From Fistularia commersonii (Eukaryota > Chordata > Actinopteri > Syngnathiformes > Fistulariidae): DNA of 64,000 nt. Where the stretch lies: assembly GCA_037954325.1 (NCBI GenBank), contig JBBMNZ010000068.1:415998-479997 (forward strand). The letters are read 5' to 3'. Under the pieces are notes generated by a model, which did not search any database, had not been told where the DNA came from, and saw only the letters and a list, made by a program, of their open reading frames with translations. Made by a program: the position numbers and the translations under genes. Position 1 is the stretch's first letter, and each line of letters starts with the position of its first letter. Of this stretch, positions 44,791 to 58,564 are shown piece by piece.

Positions 44791-45390
44791 CCAACTCAAA
44801 AACGCCTCAACTCGGTGACATAAGCAGTTTTTGAACGAATGGCTATATCTTTTGAACATGTGATGGGATCACACTGAATTTGACATATATTGTTCAGAAT
44901 CATGTCCTAAACAACATATTTCAACAGCAGAAACCAGCTTGATGGAATTCATTAGTTATTTCCACTCCAAATCAAAAACGCTTCAAATCCGTGAGATAAG
45001 CACTTTTTGCACGAATGGCTATATCTTTTGATCTTGTCGCTGGATTACACTGAAGTTGACATATATTGTGCAGAATCATGTCCTAAACAACATATATCAA
45101 CAGCAAAAACCAGCATATTGAAATTCATTAGTTATTTCCACTCCAACTCAAAAACGCCTCAACTCGGTGACATAAGCAGTTTTTGAACGAATGGCTATAT
45201 CTTTTGAACATGTGATGGGATCACACTGAATTTGACATATATTGTTCAGAATCATGTCCTAAACAACATATTTCAACAGCAGAAACCAGCTTGATGGAAT
45301 TCATTAGTTATTTCCACTCCAAATCAAAAACGCTTCAACTCCGTGAGATAAGCACTTTTTGCACGAATGGCTATATCTTTTGATCTTGTC
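44690..45390. repeat. Tandem duplication of a satellite dimer (352 bp)
   Basis: The monomer pair containing CGCCTCAACTCGGTGACATA recurs at 44,803 and 45,155, exactly 352 bp (2 x 176) apart. Confidence 0.88.
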
Positions 45391-46736
45391 GCTGGATTAC
45401 ACTGAAGTTGACATATTTTTTGCAGAATCATGTCCTAAACAACATATTTCAACAACAGAAACCAGATTAATGAAATTCATTAGTTATTTCCACTCCTGAC
45501 CAAAAACGCTTCAACTCGGTGAGATAAGCACTTTTTTAACGAATGGCTATATCTTTTGAAAATGTACCTGGATTGCACTGAATTTTACATAAATTGTACA
45601 AAATCTTGTCCTAAACAACATATTTCAACCCGATAAGATAAACACTTTTTGAACGAATGGCTATATCTTTTGATTTTGTCGCTGAATTACACTGAATTTG
45701 ACATATTTTGTGCAGAATATTGTCCTAAACAACAGATTTCAACAGCAGAAACCAGAATGACGAAATCCATTAGTTATTTCCACTCCTGATCAAAAACGCT
45801 TCAATTCGGTGAGAAAAGCAGTTTTTGACCTTATGGATACATCTTTTGAACTTGTGGCTGGTTTAACATGAATTTGACATATATTGTGCAGAATCATGTC
45901 CTTATCAACATATATCAACAGCAAAAACCAAATTGGTGAAATTCATTAGTTATTTCCACTCTTAATCAAAAACGCTTCAACGCGATAAGATATGCACTTT
46001 TTGAACGAATGGCTATATCTTTTGAAACTGTGATGTGATTACACTAAATTTGACATATATTGTGCAAAATCATGTCCTTAACAACATATATCAACAGCAA
46101 AAACCAGCATATTGAAATTCACAAGTTATTTCCACTGCAACTCAAAAACGCTTCAACTCGGTGAGATAAGCAGTTTTTGGACGAATGGATATATCTTTTG
46201 AACATGTGATGGGATTACGCTGAATTTGACATATATTGTGCAGAATCATGACCTAAACAACATATTTAACAGTAGAAACCAACTTGATGATATTCATTAG
46301 TTATTTCCACTCCTAATCAAAAACGCTTCAACCCGATAAGATAAACACTTTTTGAACGAATGGCTATATCATTTGATCTTGTCGCTGAATTACACTGAAT
46401 TTGACATATTTTGTGCAGAATCATGTCCTAAACACATATTTCAACAGCAGAAACCAGATTATTGAAATTCATTAGTTATTTCCACTCCTACTCAAAAACA
46501 TTTCAACTCGGTGAGATAAACACTTTTTTAACGAATGGCTATATCTTTTGAAAATGTACCTGGATTACACTGAATTTGACATAAATTGTACAAAATCTTG
46601 TCTTAAACAACATATTTCAACCCGATAAGTTAAACACTTTTTGAACGAATGGCTATATCTTTTGATTTTGTCGCTGAATTACACTGAATTTGATATTAAT
46701 TGTGCAGAATCATGTCCTAAACAACATATATCAACA

Positions 46737-49700
46737 GCAGAAACCAGCTTGATGAAATTCATTAGTTATTTCCACTCCAACTCAAAAAAGATTTAACCTC
46801 TGTAAGATAAGCACTTTTTGACCTTATGGCTATATCTTTTGAACTTGTAGCTGGATTACACAGAATTTGACATGTATTGTGCAGAATCATGTTCTAAAGA
46901 ACATATATCAACAGCAAAAACCAACTTGGTGAAATTCATAAGTTATTTCCACTCTTAATCAAAAACGCTTCAACACGATAAGATAAGCACTTTTTGAACG
47001 AATGGCTATATCTTTTGAACCTGTTATGGGATTACTCTAAATTTGATATATATTGTGCAGAATCATGTCCTAAACAACATATCTCACCAGCAGAAGCCAG
47101 CTTGATGAAATTCATTAGTCATTTCCACTCAAAAACAAAAAAAGCTTCAACTCAGCGAGATAAGCACTTTTTGACCTTATGGCTACATCTTTTGAACTTA
47201 TAGCTGGATTACACTGAATTTGACATATATTGTGCAGAATCATGTCCTAAACAACATATATCAACAGCAAAAACCAGCATATTGAAATTCATTAGTTATT
47301 TCAACTCCAACTCAAAAACGCTTCAACTCGGTGATATGAGCAGTTTTCGAACGAATGGCTATATCTTTTGATCTTGTCGCTGGATTACACTGAATTTGAC
47401 ATATATTGTACAGAATCATGTCCTATACAACATCAATCAACAGCAGAAAAAGGCTTGGTGAAATTCAATAGTTATTTCCTCTCTTAATCAAAAACGCTTC
47501 AACTCGATGAGATAAGAACTTTTTGAACGAATGGCTATATCTTTTGAACCTTGGATGGGATTACATAGAATTTGACATATATTGTGCAGAATCATGTCCT
47601 AAACAACATATTTCAACAGTAGAAACCAAATTGATGAAATTCATTAGTTATTTCCACTCCTAATCAAAAACGCTTCAACTCGGTGAGATAAGCAGTTTTT
47701 GAACTAATGGTTGTATCTTTTGAACTTGTAGCTGGATTACCCTGAATTTTACATTTTTTGTGCTGAATCATGTCCTATACAACATATTTCAACAACAGAA
47801 ACCAGCTTGATGAAATTGATTAGTTATTTCCACTCCTAATCAAAAACGCTTCAACTCCGTGAGATAAGTACTTTTTGAACGAAAGGCTATATCTTTTGAT
47901 CTTGACGCTGGATTACACTGAATTTGACATATTTTGCGTAGAATCGTGTCCTAAAAAACATATTTCAACAGCAGAAACCAGCTTGATGAAATTCATTAGT
48001 TATTTCCACTCCTAATCAAATATGCTTCAACCCGATAAGATAAACCCTTTTTGAACGAATGGCTATATCTTTTGAACCTGTGATGGGATTACACTGAATT
48101 TGACATATTTTGTGCAGAATCATGTCCTAAAAAACATATTTCAACATCAGAAACCAGGTAGATGAAATTCATTAGTTATTTCCACTCCTAATCAAAAACG
48201 CTTCAACTCGGTGAGATAAGTCCTTTTTGAACGAATGGCTATATCTTTTGAACCTGTGATGGGATTACACTGAAGTTGACATATATTGTGCAGAATGATG
48301 TCCTAAACAACATTTGTCAACGGCAGAAACCAGCTTGATGAAATTCATTTGTTATTTCCACTCCCAATCAAATACGCTTCAAGTCGGTGAGACAAAGACT
48401 TTTTGAACGAATGGCTATATCTTTTGATCTTGACGCTGGATTACACTGAATTTGACATATATTGTGCAGAATCATGTCCTAAACAACATATCTTAACAGC
48501 AGAAACCAGCTTGATGAAATTCATTAGTCATTTCCACTCAACATCAAAAACGCTTCAACTCAGTGAGATAAGCACTTTTTGACCTTATGGCTATATGTTT
48601 TGAACTTATCGCTGGATTACACTGAATTTGACATATATTGTACAGAATCATGTCCTAAACAACATATTTCAACAGCAAAAACCAGCTTGATGAAATTCAT
48701 TAGTCATTTCCACTCAAAATCAAAAACGCTTCAACTCTGTGATATAAGCACTTTTTGAACCAATGGCTATATCTTTTGAACTTGTAGCTGGATTACACTG
48801 AATTTGAAATATATTGTGCTAAATCATGTTCCAAACAACATATTTCAACGGCGAAAAACCAGCTTGATGAAATTCATTAGATATTTCCACTCCTAATCAA
48901 AAACGCTTCAACTCGGTGAGAAAAGCACTTTTTGAACGAATGGCTATATAGTTTGATCTTGTAGCTGGGTTTCACTGAATTTGACATATATATTGCAGAA
49001 TCATGTCCTAAACAACATATTCCAACTATAAAAACCAGCTTGATGAAATTCATTTGTTATTTTCACTCCTAATCAAAAACGCTTCGACTCGGTGAGATGA
49101 AGACTTTTTGAACGAATGGCTATATGTTTTTAACCTGTGATGGGATTACACTGAAATTGACATATATCGTGCAGAATCATGTCCAAGACAACATATATCA
49201 ACAGCAGAAACCAGCTTGATGAAATTCATCAGTTATTTCCACTCCAACTCAAAAACAATTTAACTCGATGAGATAAGCACTTTTTTAACGAATGGCTATA
49301 TCTTTTGAACTTGCGGCTGGATTACACTGAATTTGACATTAATTTTGCAGAATCATGTACTGAACATCATATTTGAACAGCAGAAACCAGCTTGATGAAA
49401 TTCATGAGTTATTTCCACTCTTAATCAAAAACGCTTCAATCCGATAAGATAAACACTTTTTGAACGAATGGCTATATCTTTTGAACATGTGATGGGATTA
49501 CACTGAATTTAACATATATTGTGCAGAATCATGTCCTATACAACATATATCACCAGCAGACACCAGCTTGATGAAATTCAATAGTTATTTCCACTCCTAA
49601 TCAAAAATGATTTAACTCGGTAAGATAAGTACTTTTTGACCTTATGGCTATATCTTTTGATCTTGTCGCTGGATTATACTGATATTGACATATATTGTGC

Positions 49701-49772
49701 AGAATCATGTCCTAAACAACATATATCAACAGCAAAAACCAGCATATTGAAATTCATTAGTTATTTCCACTC
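46737..49772. repeat. Copy 2 of the 3-kb satellite block
   Basis: Partner of 41,755-44,790. After it, copy 2 joins TTTTTTGCAGAATCATGTCC at offset 4,453 rather than 4,981, i.e. it lacks exactly three monomers (528 bp) present after copy 1. Confidence 0.85.
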
Positions 49773-50149
49773 CAACTCAAAAACGCCTCAACTCCGTGAG
49801 ATAAGCACTTTTTGCACGAATGGCTATATCTTTTGATCTTGTCGCTGGATTACACTGAATTTGACATATTTTTTGCAGAATCATGTCCTAAACAACATAT
49901 TTCAACAACAGAAACCAGATTAATGAAATTCATTAGTTATTTCCACTCCTGACCAAAAACGCTTCAACTCGGTGAGATAAGCACTTTTTTAACGAATGGC
50001 TATAACTTTTGAAAATGTACCTGGATTGCACTGAATTTTACATAAATTGTACAAAATCTTGTCCTAAACAACATATTTCAACCCGATAAGATAAACACTT
50101 TTTGAACGAATGGCTATATCTTTTGATTTTGTCGCTGAATTACACTGAA

Positions 50150-51790
50150 TTTGACATATTTTGTGCAGAATATTGTCCTAAACAACAGATTTCAACAGCA
50201 GAAACCAGAATGACGAAATCCATTAGTTATTTCCACTCCTGATCAAAAACGTTTCAATTCGGTGAGAAAAGCAGTTTTTGACCTTATGGATACATCTTTT
50301 GAACTTGTGGCTGGATTAACATGAATTTGACATATATTGTGCAGAATCATGTCCTTATCAACATATATCAACAGCAAAAACCAAATTGGTGAAATTCATT
50401 AGTTATTTCCACTCTTAATCAAAAACGCTTCAACGCGATAAGATATGCGCTTTTTGAACGAATGGCTATATCTTTTGAAACTGTGATGTGATTACACTAA
50501 ATTTGACATATATTGTGCAAAATCATGTCCTTAACAACATATATCAACAGCAAAAACCAGCATATTGAAATTCATAAGTTATTTCCACTGCAACTCAAAA
50601 ACGCTTCAACTCGGTGAGATAAGTAGTTTTTGGACGAATGGATATATCTTTTGAACATGTGATGGGATTACGCTGAATTTGACATATATTGTGCAGAATC
50701 ATGTCCTAAACAACATATTTAACAGTAGAAACCAACTTGATGATATTCATTAGTTATTTCCACTCCTACTCAAAAACATTTCAACTCGGTGAGATAAGCA
50801 CTTTTTTAACGAATGGCTATATCTTTTGATCTTGTCGCTGGATTACACTGAATTTGACATAAATTGTACAAAATCTTGTCTTAAACAACATATTTCAACC
50901 CGATAAGATAAACACTTTTTGAACGAATCTCTATATCTTTTGATTTTGTCGCTGAATTACACTGAATTTGACATATTTTGTGCAGAATATTGTCCTAAAC
51001 AACAGATTTCAACAGCAGAAACCAGAATGACGAAATCCATTAGTTATTTCCACTCCTGATCAAAAACGCTTCAATTCGGTGAGAAAAGCAGTTTTTGACC
51101 TTATGGATACATCTTTTGAACTTGTGGCTGGATTAACATGAATTTGACATATATTGTGCAGAATCATGTCCTTATCAACATATATCAACAGCAAAAACCA
51201 AATTGGTGAAATTCATTAGTTATTTCCACTCTTAATCAAAAATGCTTCAACGCGATAAGATATGCGCTTTTTGAACGAATGGCTATATCTTTTGAAACTG
51301 TGATGTGATTACACTAAATTTGACATATATTGTGCAAAATCATGTCCTTAACAACATATATCAACAGCAAAAACCAGCATATTGAAATTCATAAGTTATT
51401 TCCACTGCAACTCAAAAACGCTTCAACTCGGTGAGATAAGTAGTTTTTGGACGAATGGATATATCTTTTGAACATGTGATGGGATTACGCTGAATTTGAC
51501 ATATATTGTGCAGAATCATGTCCTAAACAACATATTTAACAGTAGAAACCAACTTGATGATATTCATTAGTTATTTCCACTCCTACTCAAAAACATTTCA
51601 ACTCGGTGAGATAAGCACTTTTTTAACGAATGGCTATATCTTTTGATCTTGTCGCTGGATTACACTGAATTCGACATAAATTGTACAAAATCTTGTCTTA
51701 AACAACATATTTCAACCCGATAAGATAAACACTTTTTGAACGAATGGCTATATCTTTTGATTTTGTCGCTGAATTACACTGAATTTGATA
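50150..51790. repeat. Two tandem copies of an 817-bp higher-order repeat
   Basis: ACCAGAATGACGAAATCC recurs at 50,204 and 51,021 (offset 817 bp). The unit equals four full monomers (704 bp) plus one short monomer of about 113-114 bp. The short monomer joins CATATTTCAAC directly to CCGATAAGATAAACAC. Confidence 0.85.
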
Positions 51791-54006
51791 TTAATTGTGC
51801 AGAATCATGTTCTCAACAACATATATCAACAACAAAAACCAGCATATTGAAATTCATTACTTATTTCCACTCCAACTCAAAAACGCTTCAACTCGGTGAG
51901 ACAAGCACTTTTTGAACGAATCGCTATATCTTTTGACTTGTAGCTGGATTACACTGAATTTGACATATATTGTGCAGAATCCTGTTCTAAACAACATTAT
52001 TCAACGGTAAAAACCAGCTTGATGAAATCCATTAGATATTTCCACTCCTAATCAAAAACGCTTCAACTCAGTGAGATAAGCACTTTTTGAACGGATGGCT
52101 ATATCTTTTGAACTTGTAGCTGTATTACACTGAATTTGATATTAATTGTGCAGAATCATGTTCTAAATAACATATTCCACCGGCAAAAATCAGCTTGATA
52201 AAGCCATTAGTTATTTCCACTCCTAATCAAAAACGATTTAACTCGGTAAGATAAGCACTTTTTGACCTTAAGGCTATATCTTTTGAACTTGTAGCTGGAT
52301 TACACTGAATTTGACATATATTGTGCAAAATCATTTCCTAAACAACAAATTTCAACAGCAGAAACCATCTTGATGAAATTCATTAGTCATTTCCACTCAA
52401 AATCAAAAACGCTTCAACTCAGAGAGATAAGCACTTTTTGATCTTATGGCTATATCTTTTGAATTTATAGCTGGATTACACTGAATTCGACATATATAGT
52501 GCAGAATCATGTCCTAAACAACACATATCAACAGCAAAAAACCAGCATATTGTAATTCATTAGTAATTTCCACTCCAACTCAAAAACGCTTCAACTCGGT
52601 GAGATAAGCAGTTTTTGAACGAATGGCTATATGTTTTGATCTTGTCGCTGGATTACACTTAATTTGACATATATTGTGCAGAATCATGTCCTAAACAACA
52701 TATATCAACAGCAGAAACCAGCATGATGACATTCATTAGTTATTTCCACTCCAACTCAAAAAAGATTTAACCTTGGTAAGAAAAGCACTTTTTGAACGAA
52801 TGGCTATATCTTTTGAACTTGTAGCTGGATTACACTGAATTTGACATATATTGTGCAGAATCATGTCCTAAACAACATGTTTCAACAGTAGAAACCAACT
52901 TGATGAAATTCATTAGTTATTTCCACTCCTAATCAAAAACGCTTCAACTCGGTAAGATCAGCACTTTTTGAACGAATGGCTACATATTTTGAACTTGAAG
53001 CACGATTATACTGAATTTGACATATTTTGTGCTGATTCATGTCCTTTACAACATATTTCAAAAGCAGAAACCAGCTTGATGAAATTCATTAGTTTTTTCC
53101 ACTCCAACTCAAAAACGATTTAACTCGGAAAGATAAGCACTTTTTGACCCTAAGGCTATAACTTTTGATCTTGACGCTGGATTACACTGAATTTGACATA
53201 TTTTGTGTAGAATCATGTCCTAAATAAAATATTTCAACAGCAGAAACCAGCTTGATGAAATTCATTTGTTATTTCCAATCCGAATAAAAAACTCTTCAAG
53301 TCGGTGAGATATAGACTTTTCGAACGAATGGCTATATCTTTTGCAATTGTAGTTGGATTACACTGAATTTGACATATATTGTGGAAAATCATGTCCTAAA
53401 GTATATATTTCAACAGTAGAAACCAGCTTGATGAAATTCATTAGTCATTTCCACTCAAAATCAAAAACGCTTCAACTCAGTTAGATAAGCACTTTTTGAC
53501 CTTGTGGCTATATCTTTTGAACTTATTGCTGGATTACACTGAATTTGACATATATTGTAAAGAATCATGTCCTATACAACATCTATCAACAGCAGAAACA
53601 CGCGTGGTGAAATTCAATAGTTATTTCCTCTCTTAATCAAAAACGGGTTAACTCGGTGAGATAAGTACTTTTTGAACGAATGGCTATATCTTTTGAACTT
53701 ATTGCTGGATTACACTGAATTTGACATATATTGTGCAGAATCATGTCCTAAACAACATATATCAACAGCAGAAACCAGCATGATGAAATTTATTAGTTAT
53801 TTCCACTCCAACTCAAAAAAGATTTAACCTCGCTAAGATAAGCACTTTTTAACCTTATGGCTATATCTTTTGAACTTGTAGCTGGATTACACTGAATTTG
53901 ACATATATTGTGCAGAATCATGTCCTAAACAACATATTTAAACAGTAGAAACCAACTTGATGAAATTAATTAGTTATTTCATCTCCTGATCAAAAACGCC
54001 TCAAGT

Positions 54007-56167
54007 CGGTGAGATAAGCACTTTTTGAACGAATGGCTATATCTTTTGAACTTGTAGCTGGATTACCCTGAATTTGACATATTTTGTGCAGAATCATGTC
54101 CGATACAACATATTTCAACAGCAGAAACCAGCTTGATGAAATTCATTAGTTATTTCCAATCCAACTCAAAAATGATTTAACTCGGTAAGATAAGCACTTT
54201 TTGAACTTAAGGCTATATCTTTTTATCTTGACGCTGGATTGCACTGAATTTGACATATTTTGTGTAGAATCATGTCCTAAACAACATATTTCTACAGCAG
54301 AAAACAGCTTGATGAAATTCATTAGTTATTTCCACTCCTAATCAAATACGCTTCAAGTCGGTGAGATATAGACTTTTTGAACGAATGGCTATATCTTTTG
54401 AACTTGTAGCTGGATTACACTGAATTTGACATATATTGTGCAAAATCATGTCCTAAAGTAAATATTTCAACAGCAGAAACCAGCTTGATGAAATTCTTTA
54501 GTCATTTCCACTAAAAATCAAAAACGCTTCAACTCAGTGAGATAAGCACTTTTTGATCTTATGGCTATATCTTTTGAATTTATAGCTGGATTACACTGAA
54601 TTTGACATATATTGTGCAAAATCATGTCCTAAACAACACATATCAACAGCAAAAACCAGCATATTGTAATTCATTAGTAATTTCCACCCCAACTCAAAAA
54701 CGCTTCAACTCGGTGAGATAAGCAGTTTTTGAACGAATGGCTATATCTTTTGATCATGTCGCTGGATTACACTGAATTTGACATATATTGTACAGAATCA
54801 TGTCCTATACAACATCTATCAACAGCAGAAAAAGGCTTGTTGAAATTCAATAGTTATTTCCTCTCTTAATCAAAAACGCTTCAACTCGATGAGATAAGCA
54901 GTTTTTGAACGAATGGCTATATCTTTTGAACATGTGATGGGATCACACTGAATTTGACATATATTGTTCAGAATCATGTCCTAAACAACATATATTAACA
55001 GCAGAAACCAGCTTGATGGAATTCATTAGTTATTTCCACTCCAAATCAAAAACGCTTCAACTCCGTGAGATAAGCACTTTTTGCACGAATGGCTATATCT
55101 TTTGATCTTGTCGCTGGATTACACTGAATTTGACATATTTTTTGCAGAATCATGTCCTAAACAACATATTTCAACAACAGAAACCAGATTAATGAAATTC
55201 ATTAGTTATTTCCACTCCTGACCAAAAACGCTTCAACTCGGTGAGATAAGCACTTTTTTAACGAATGGCTATATCTTTTGAAAATGTACCTGGATTGCAC
55301 TGAATTTTACATAAATTGTACAAAATCTTGTCCTAAACAACATATTTCAACCCGATAAGATAAACACTTTTTGAACGAATGGCTATATCTTTTGATTTTG
55401 TCGCTGAATTACACTGAATTTGACATATTTTGTGCAGAATATTGTCCTAAACAACAGATTTCAACAGCAGAAACCAGAATGACGAAATCCATTAGTTATT
55501 TCCACTCCTGATCAAAAATGCTTCAATTCGGTGAGAAAAGCAGTTTTTGACCTTATGGATACATCTTTTGAACTTGTGGCTGGATTAACATGAATTTGAC
55601 ATATATTGTGCAGAATCATGTTCTAAACAACATATTTCAAGAGTAGAAACCGACTTGATGAAATCCATTAGTTATTTCCACTCCTAATCAAAAACGCTTC
55701 AACTCGGTGAGATAAGCAGTTTTTGCACGAATGGCTATATCTTTTAAACTTGTCGCTGGATTACACTGAATTTGACATATTGTGTTCAAAATCATGTTCT
55801 AAACAACATAATTCAACGACAAAAACCAGCTTAATGAAATCCATTAGTTATTTCCACTCCTAATCAAAAACGCTTCAACTAGGTGAGAGAAGCACTTTTT
55901 GAACAAATGGCTATATCTTTTGAACTTGTACCTGGATGACACTGAATTTGACATATATTGTGCAGAATCATGTCCTAAACAACATATATCAACAGCAGAA
56001 ACCAGCATGATGAAATTCATTAGTTATTTCCACTCCAACTCAAAAAAGATTTAACCTCGGGAAGATAAGCACTTTTTAACCTTATGGCTATATATTTTGA
56101 ACTTGTAGCTGGGTTATACTGAATTTGACATATATTGTGCAGAATCATGTCCTAAACAACATATTTC
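54007..56167. repeat. Satellite block repeated at offset 7,833 bp
   Basis: It pairs with 61,840-64,000 at an unchanging 7,833-bp offset (54,007/61,840, 54,751/62,584, 55,981/63,814) and appears nearly identical by eye. The partner runs off the window end. Confidence 0.88.
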
Positions 56168-58564
56168 AACAGTAGAAACCAGCATGATGAAATTCATTGG
56201 TTATTTCCACTCCACCTCAAAAACGTTTTAACTCGATAACATAAGCAGTTTTTGACCTTATGGCTATATCTTTTGAACTTGTAGCTGGATACACTGAATT
56301 TGACATATATTGTGCAGAATCATGTCGTAAACAACGTATATCAACAGCAGAAACCAGCTTGGTGAATTTCAATAGTTATTTCCACTCTTAATCAAAAATG
56401 CTTCAACTCGGTGTGATAAGCACTTTTTGAACGAATGGCTACATCTTTTGAACCGCTGATGGGATTACACTGAATTTGACATATATTGTGCAGAATCATG
56501 TCCTAAAAAACATATATCAACAGCAAAAACCAGCATATTTTAATTCATTAGTAATTTGCACTCCAACTCAAAAACGCTTCAACTCGGGGAGATAAGCAGT
56601 TTTTGAACGAATGGCTATATCTTTTGATCTTGTAGCTGGATTACACTGAATTTGACATATATTGTGCAGAATCATGTCCTAAACAACGTATATCAACAGC
56701 AGAAACCAGGTTAGTGAAATTCATTAGTCATTTCCACTCTTAATCAAAAACGCTTCAACCCGATAAGATAAGCACTTTTTGAACGAATGGCTATATCTTT
56801 TGAACCTGTGATGGGATTACACAGAATTTGACATATATTGTGCAGAATCATGTCCTAAACAACATATATCCAGCAGAAACCAGCTTGATGAAATTCATGA
56901 GTTATTTCCAGTCCAACTCAAAAACGATTTAACTCGATAAGATAAGCAGTTTTTGACCTTATGGCTATATCTTTTGAACTTGTAGCTGGATTACACTGAA
57001 TTTGACATATTTTGTGCAGAATATTGTCCTAAACAACAGATTTCAACAGCAGAAACCAGAATGACGAAATCCATTAGTTATTTCCACTCCTGATCAAAAA
57101 TGCTTCAATTCGGTGAGAAAAGCAGTTTTTGACCTTATGGATACATCTTTTGAACTTGTGGCTGGATTAACATGAATTTGACATATATTGTGCAGAATCA
57201 TGTCCTTATCAACATATATCAACAGCAAAAACCAAATTGGTGAAATTCATTAGTTATTTCCACTCTTAATCAAAAACGCTTCAATGCGATAAGATATGCA
57301 CTTTTTGAACGAATGGCTATATCTTTTGAAACTGTGATGTGATTACACTAAATTTGACATATATCGTGCAAAATCATGTCCTTAACAACATATATCAACA
57401 GCAAAAACCAGCATATTGAAATTCATAAGTTATTTCCACTGCAACTCAAAAACGCTTCAACTCGGTGAGATAAGCAGTTTTAGGACGAATGGATATATCT
57501 TTTGAACATGTGATGGGATTACGCTGAATTTGACATATATTGTGCAGAATCATGTCCTGAACAACATATTTAACAGTAGAAACCAACTTGATGATATTCA
57601 TTAGTTATTTCCACTCCTAATCAAAAACGCTTCAACCCGATAAGATAAACACTTTTTGAACGAATGGCTATATCATTTGATCTTGTCGCTGGATTACACT
57701 GAATTTGACATATTTTGTGCAGAATCATGTCCTAAACACATATTTCAACAGCAGAAACCAGATTATTGAAATTCATTAGTTATTTCCACTCTTAATCAAA
57801 AACGCTTCAACCCGATAAGATAAGCACTTTTTGAACGAATGGCTATATCTTTTGAACCTGTGATGGGATTACACAGAATTTGACATATATTGTGCAGAAT
57901 CATGTCCTAAACAACATATATCAACAGCAAAAACCAGCATATTTTAATTCATTAGTAATTTGCACTCCAACTCAAAAACACTTTTTGAACGAATGGCTAT
58001 ATCTTTTGATTTTGTCGCTGAATTACACTGAATTTGACATATATTGTGCAGAATCATGTCCTAAACAACATATATCAACAGCAAAAACCAGCATATTGAA
58101 ATTCATTAGTTATTTCCACTCCAATTAAAAAACACTTCAACTCTTTGAGATAAGCAGATTTTGCACGAATGGCTATATCTTTTGATCTTGTCGCTGTATT
58201 ACACTGAATTTGACATATATTGGACATAATCATGTTCAATACAACATCTATCAACAGCAGAAACCAGCTTGGTGAATTTCAATAGTTATTTCCTCTCTTA
58301 ATCAAAAACGCTTCAACTAGGTGTGATAAGCACTTTTTGAACGAATGGCTACATGTTTTGAACCAGTGATGGGATTACACTGAATTTGACATATATTGTG
58401 CAGAATCAAGTCCTAAACAACATATTTCAACAGCAGAAACCAGCATGATGAAATTCATGAGTTATTTCCACTCCTAATCAAAAACGATTCAAATCGGTGA
58501 GATAAGCACTTTTTTCAGGAATGGCTATGTCTTTTGATCTTGTCGCTGGATTACACTGAATTTG

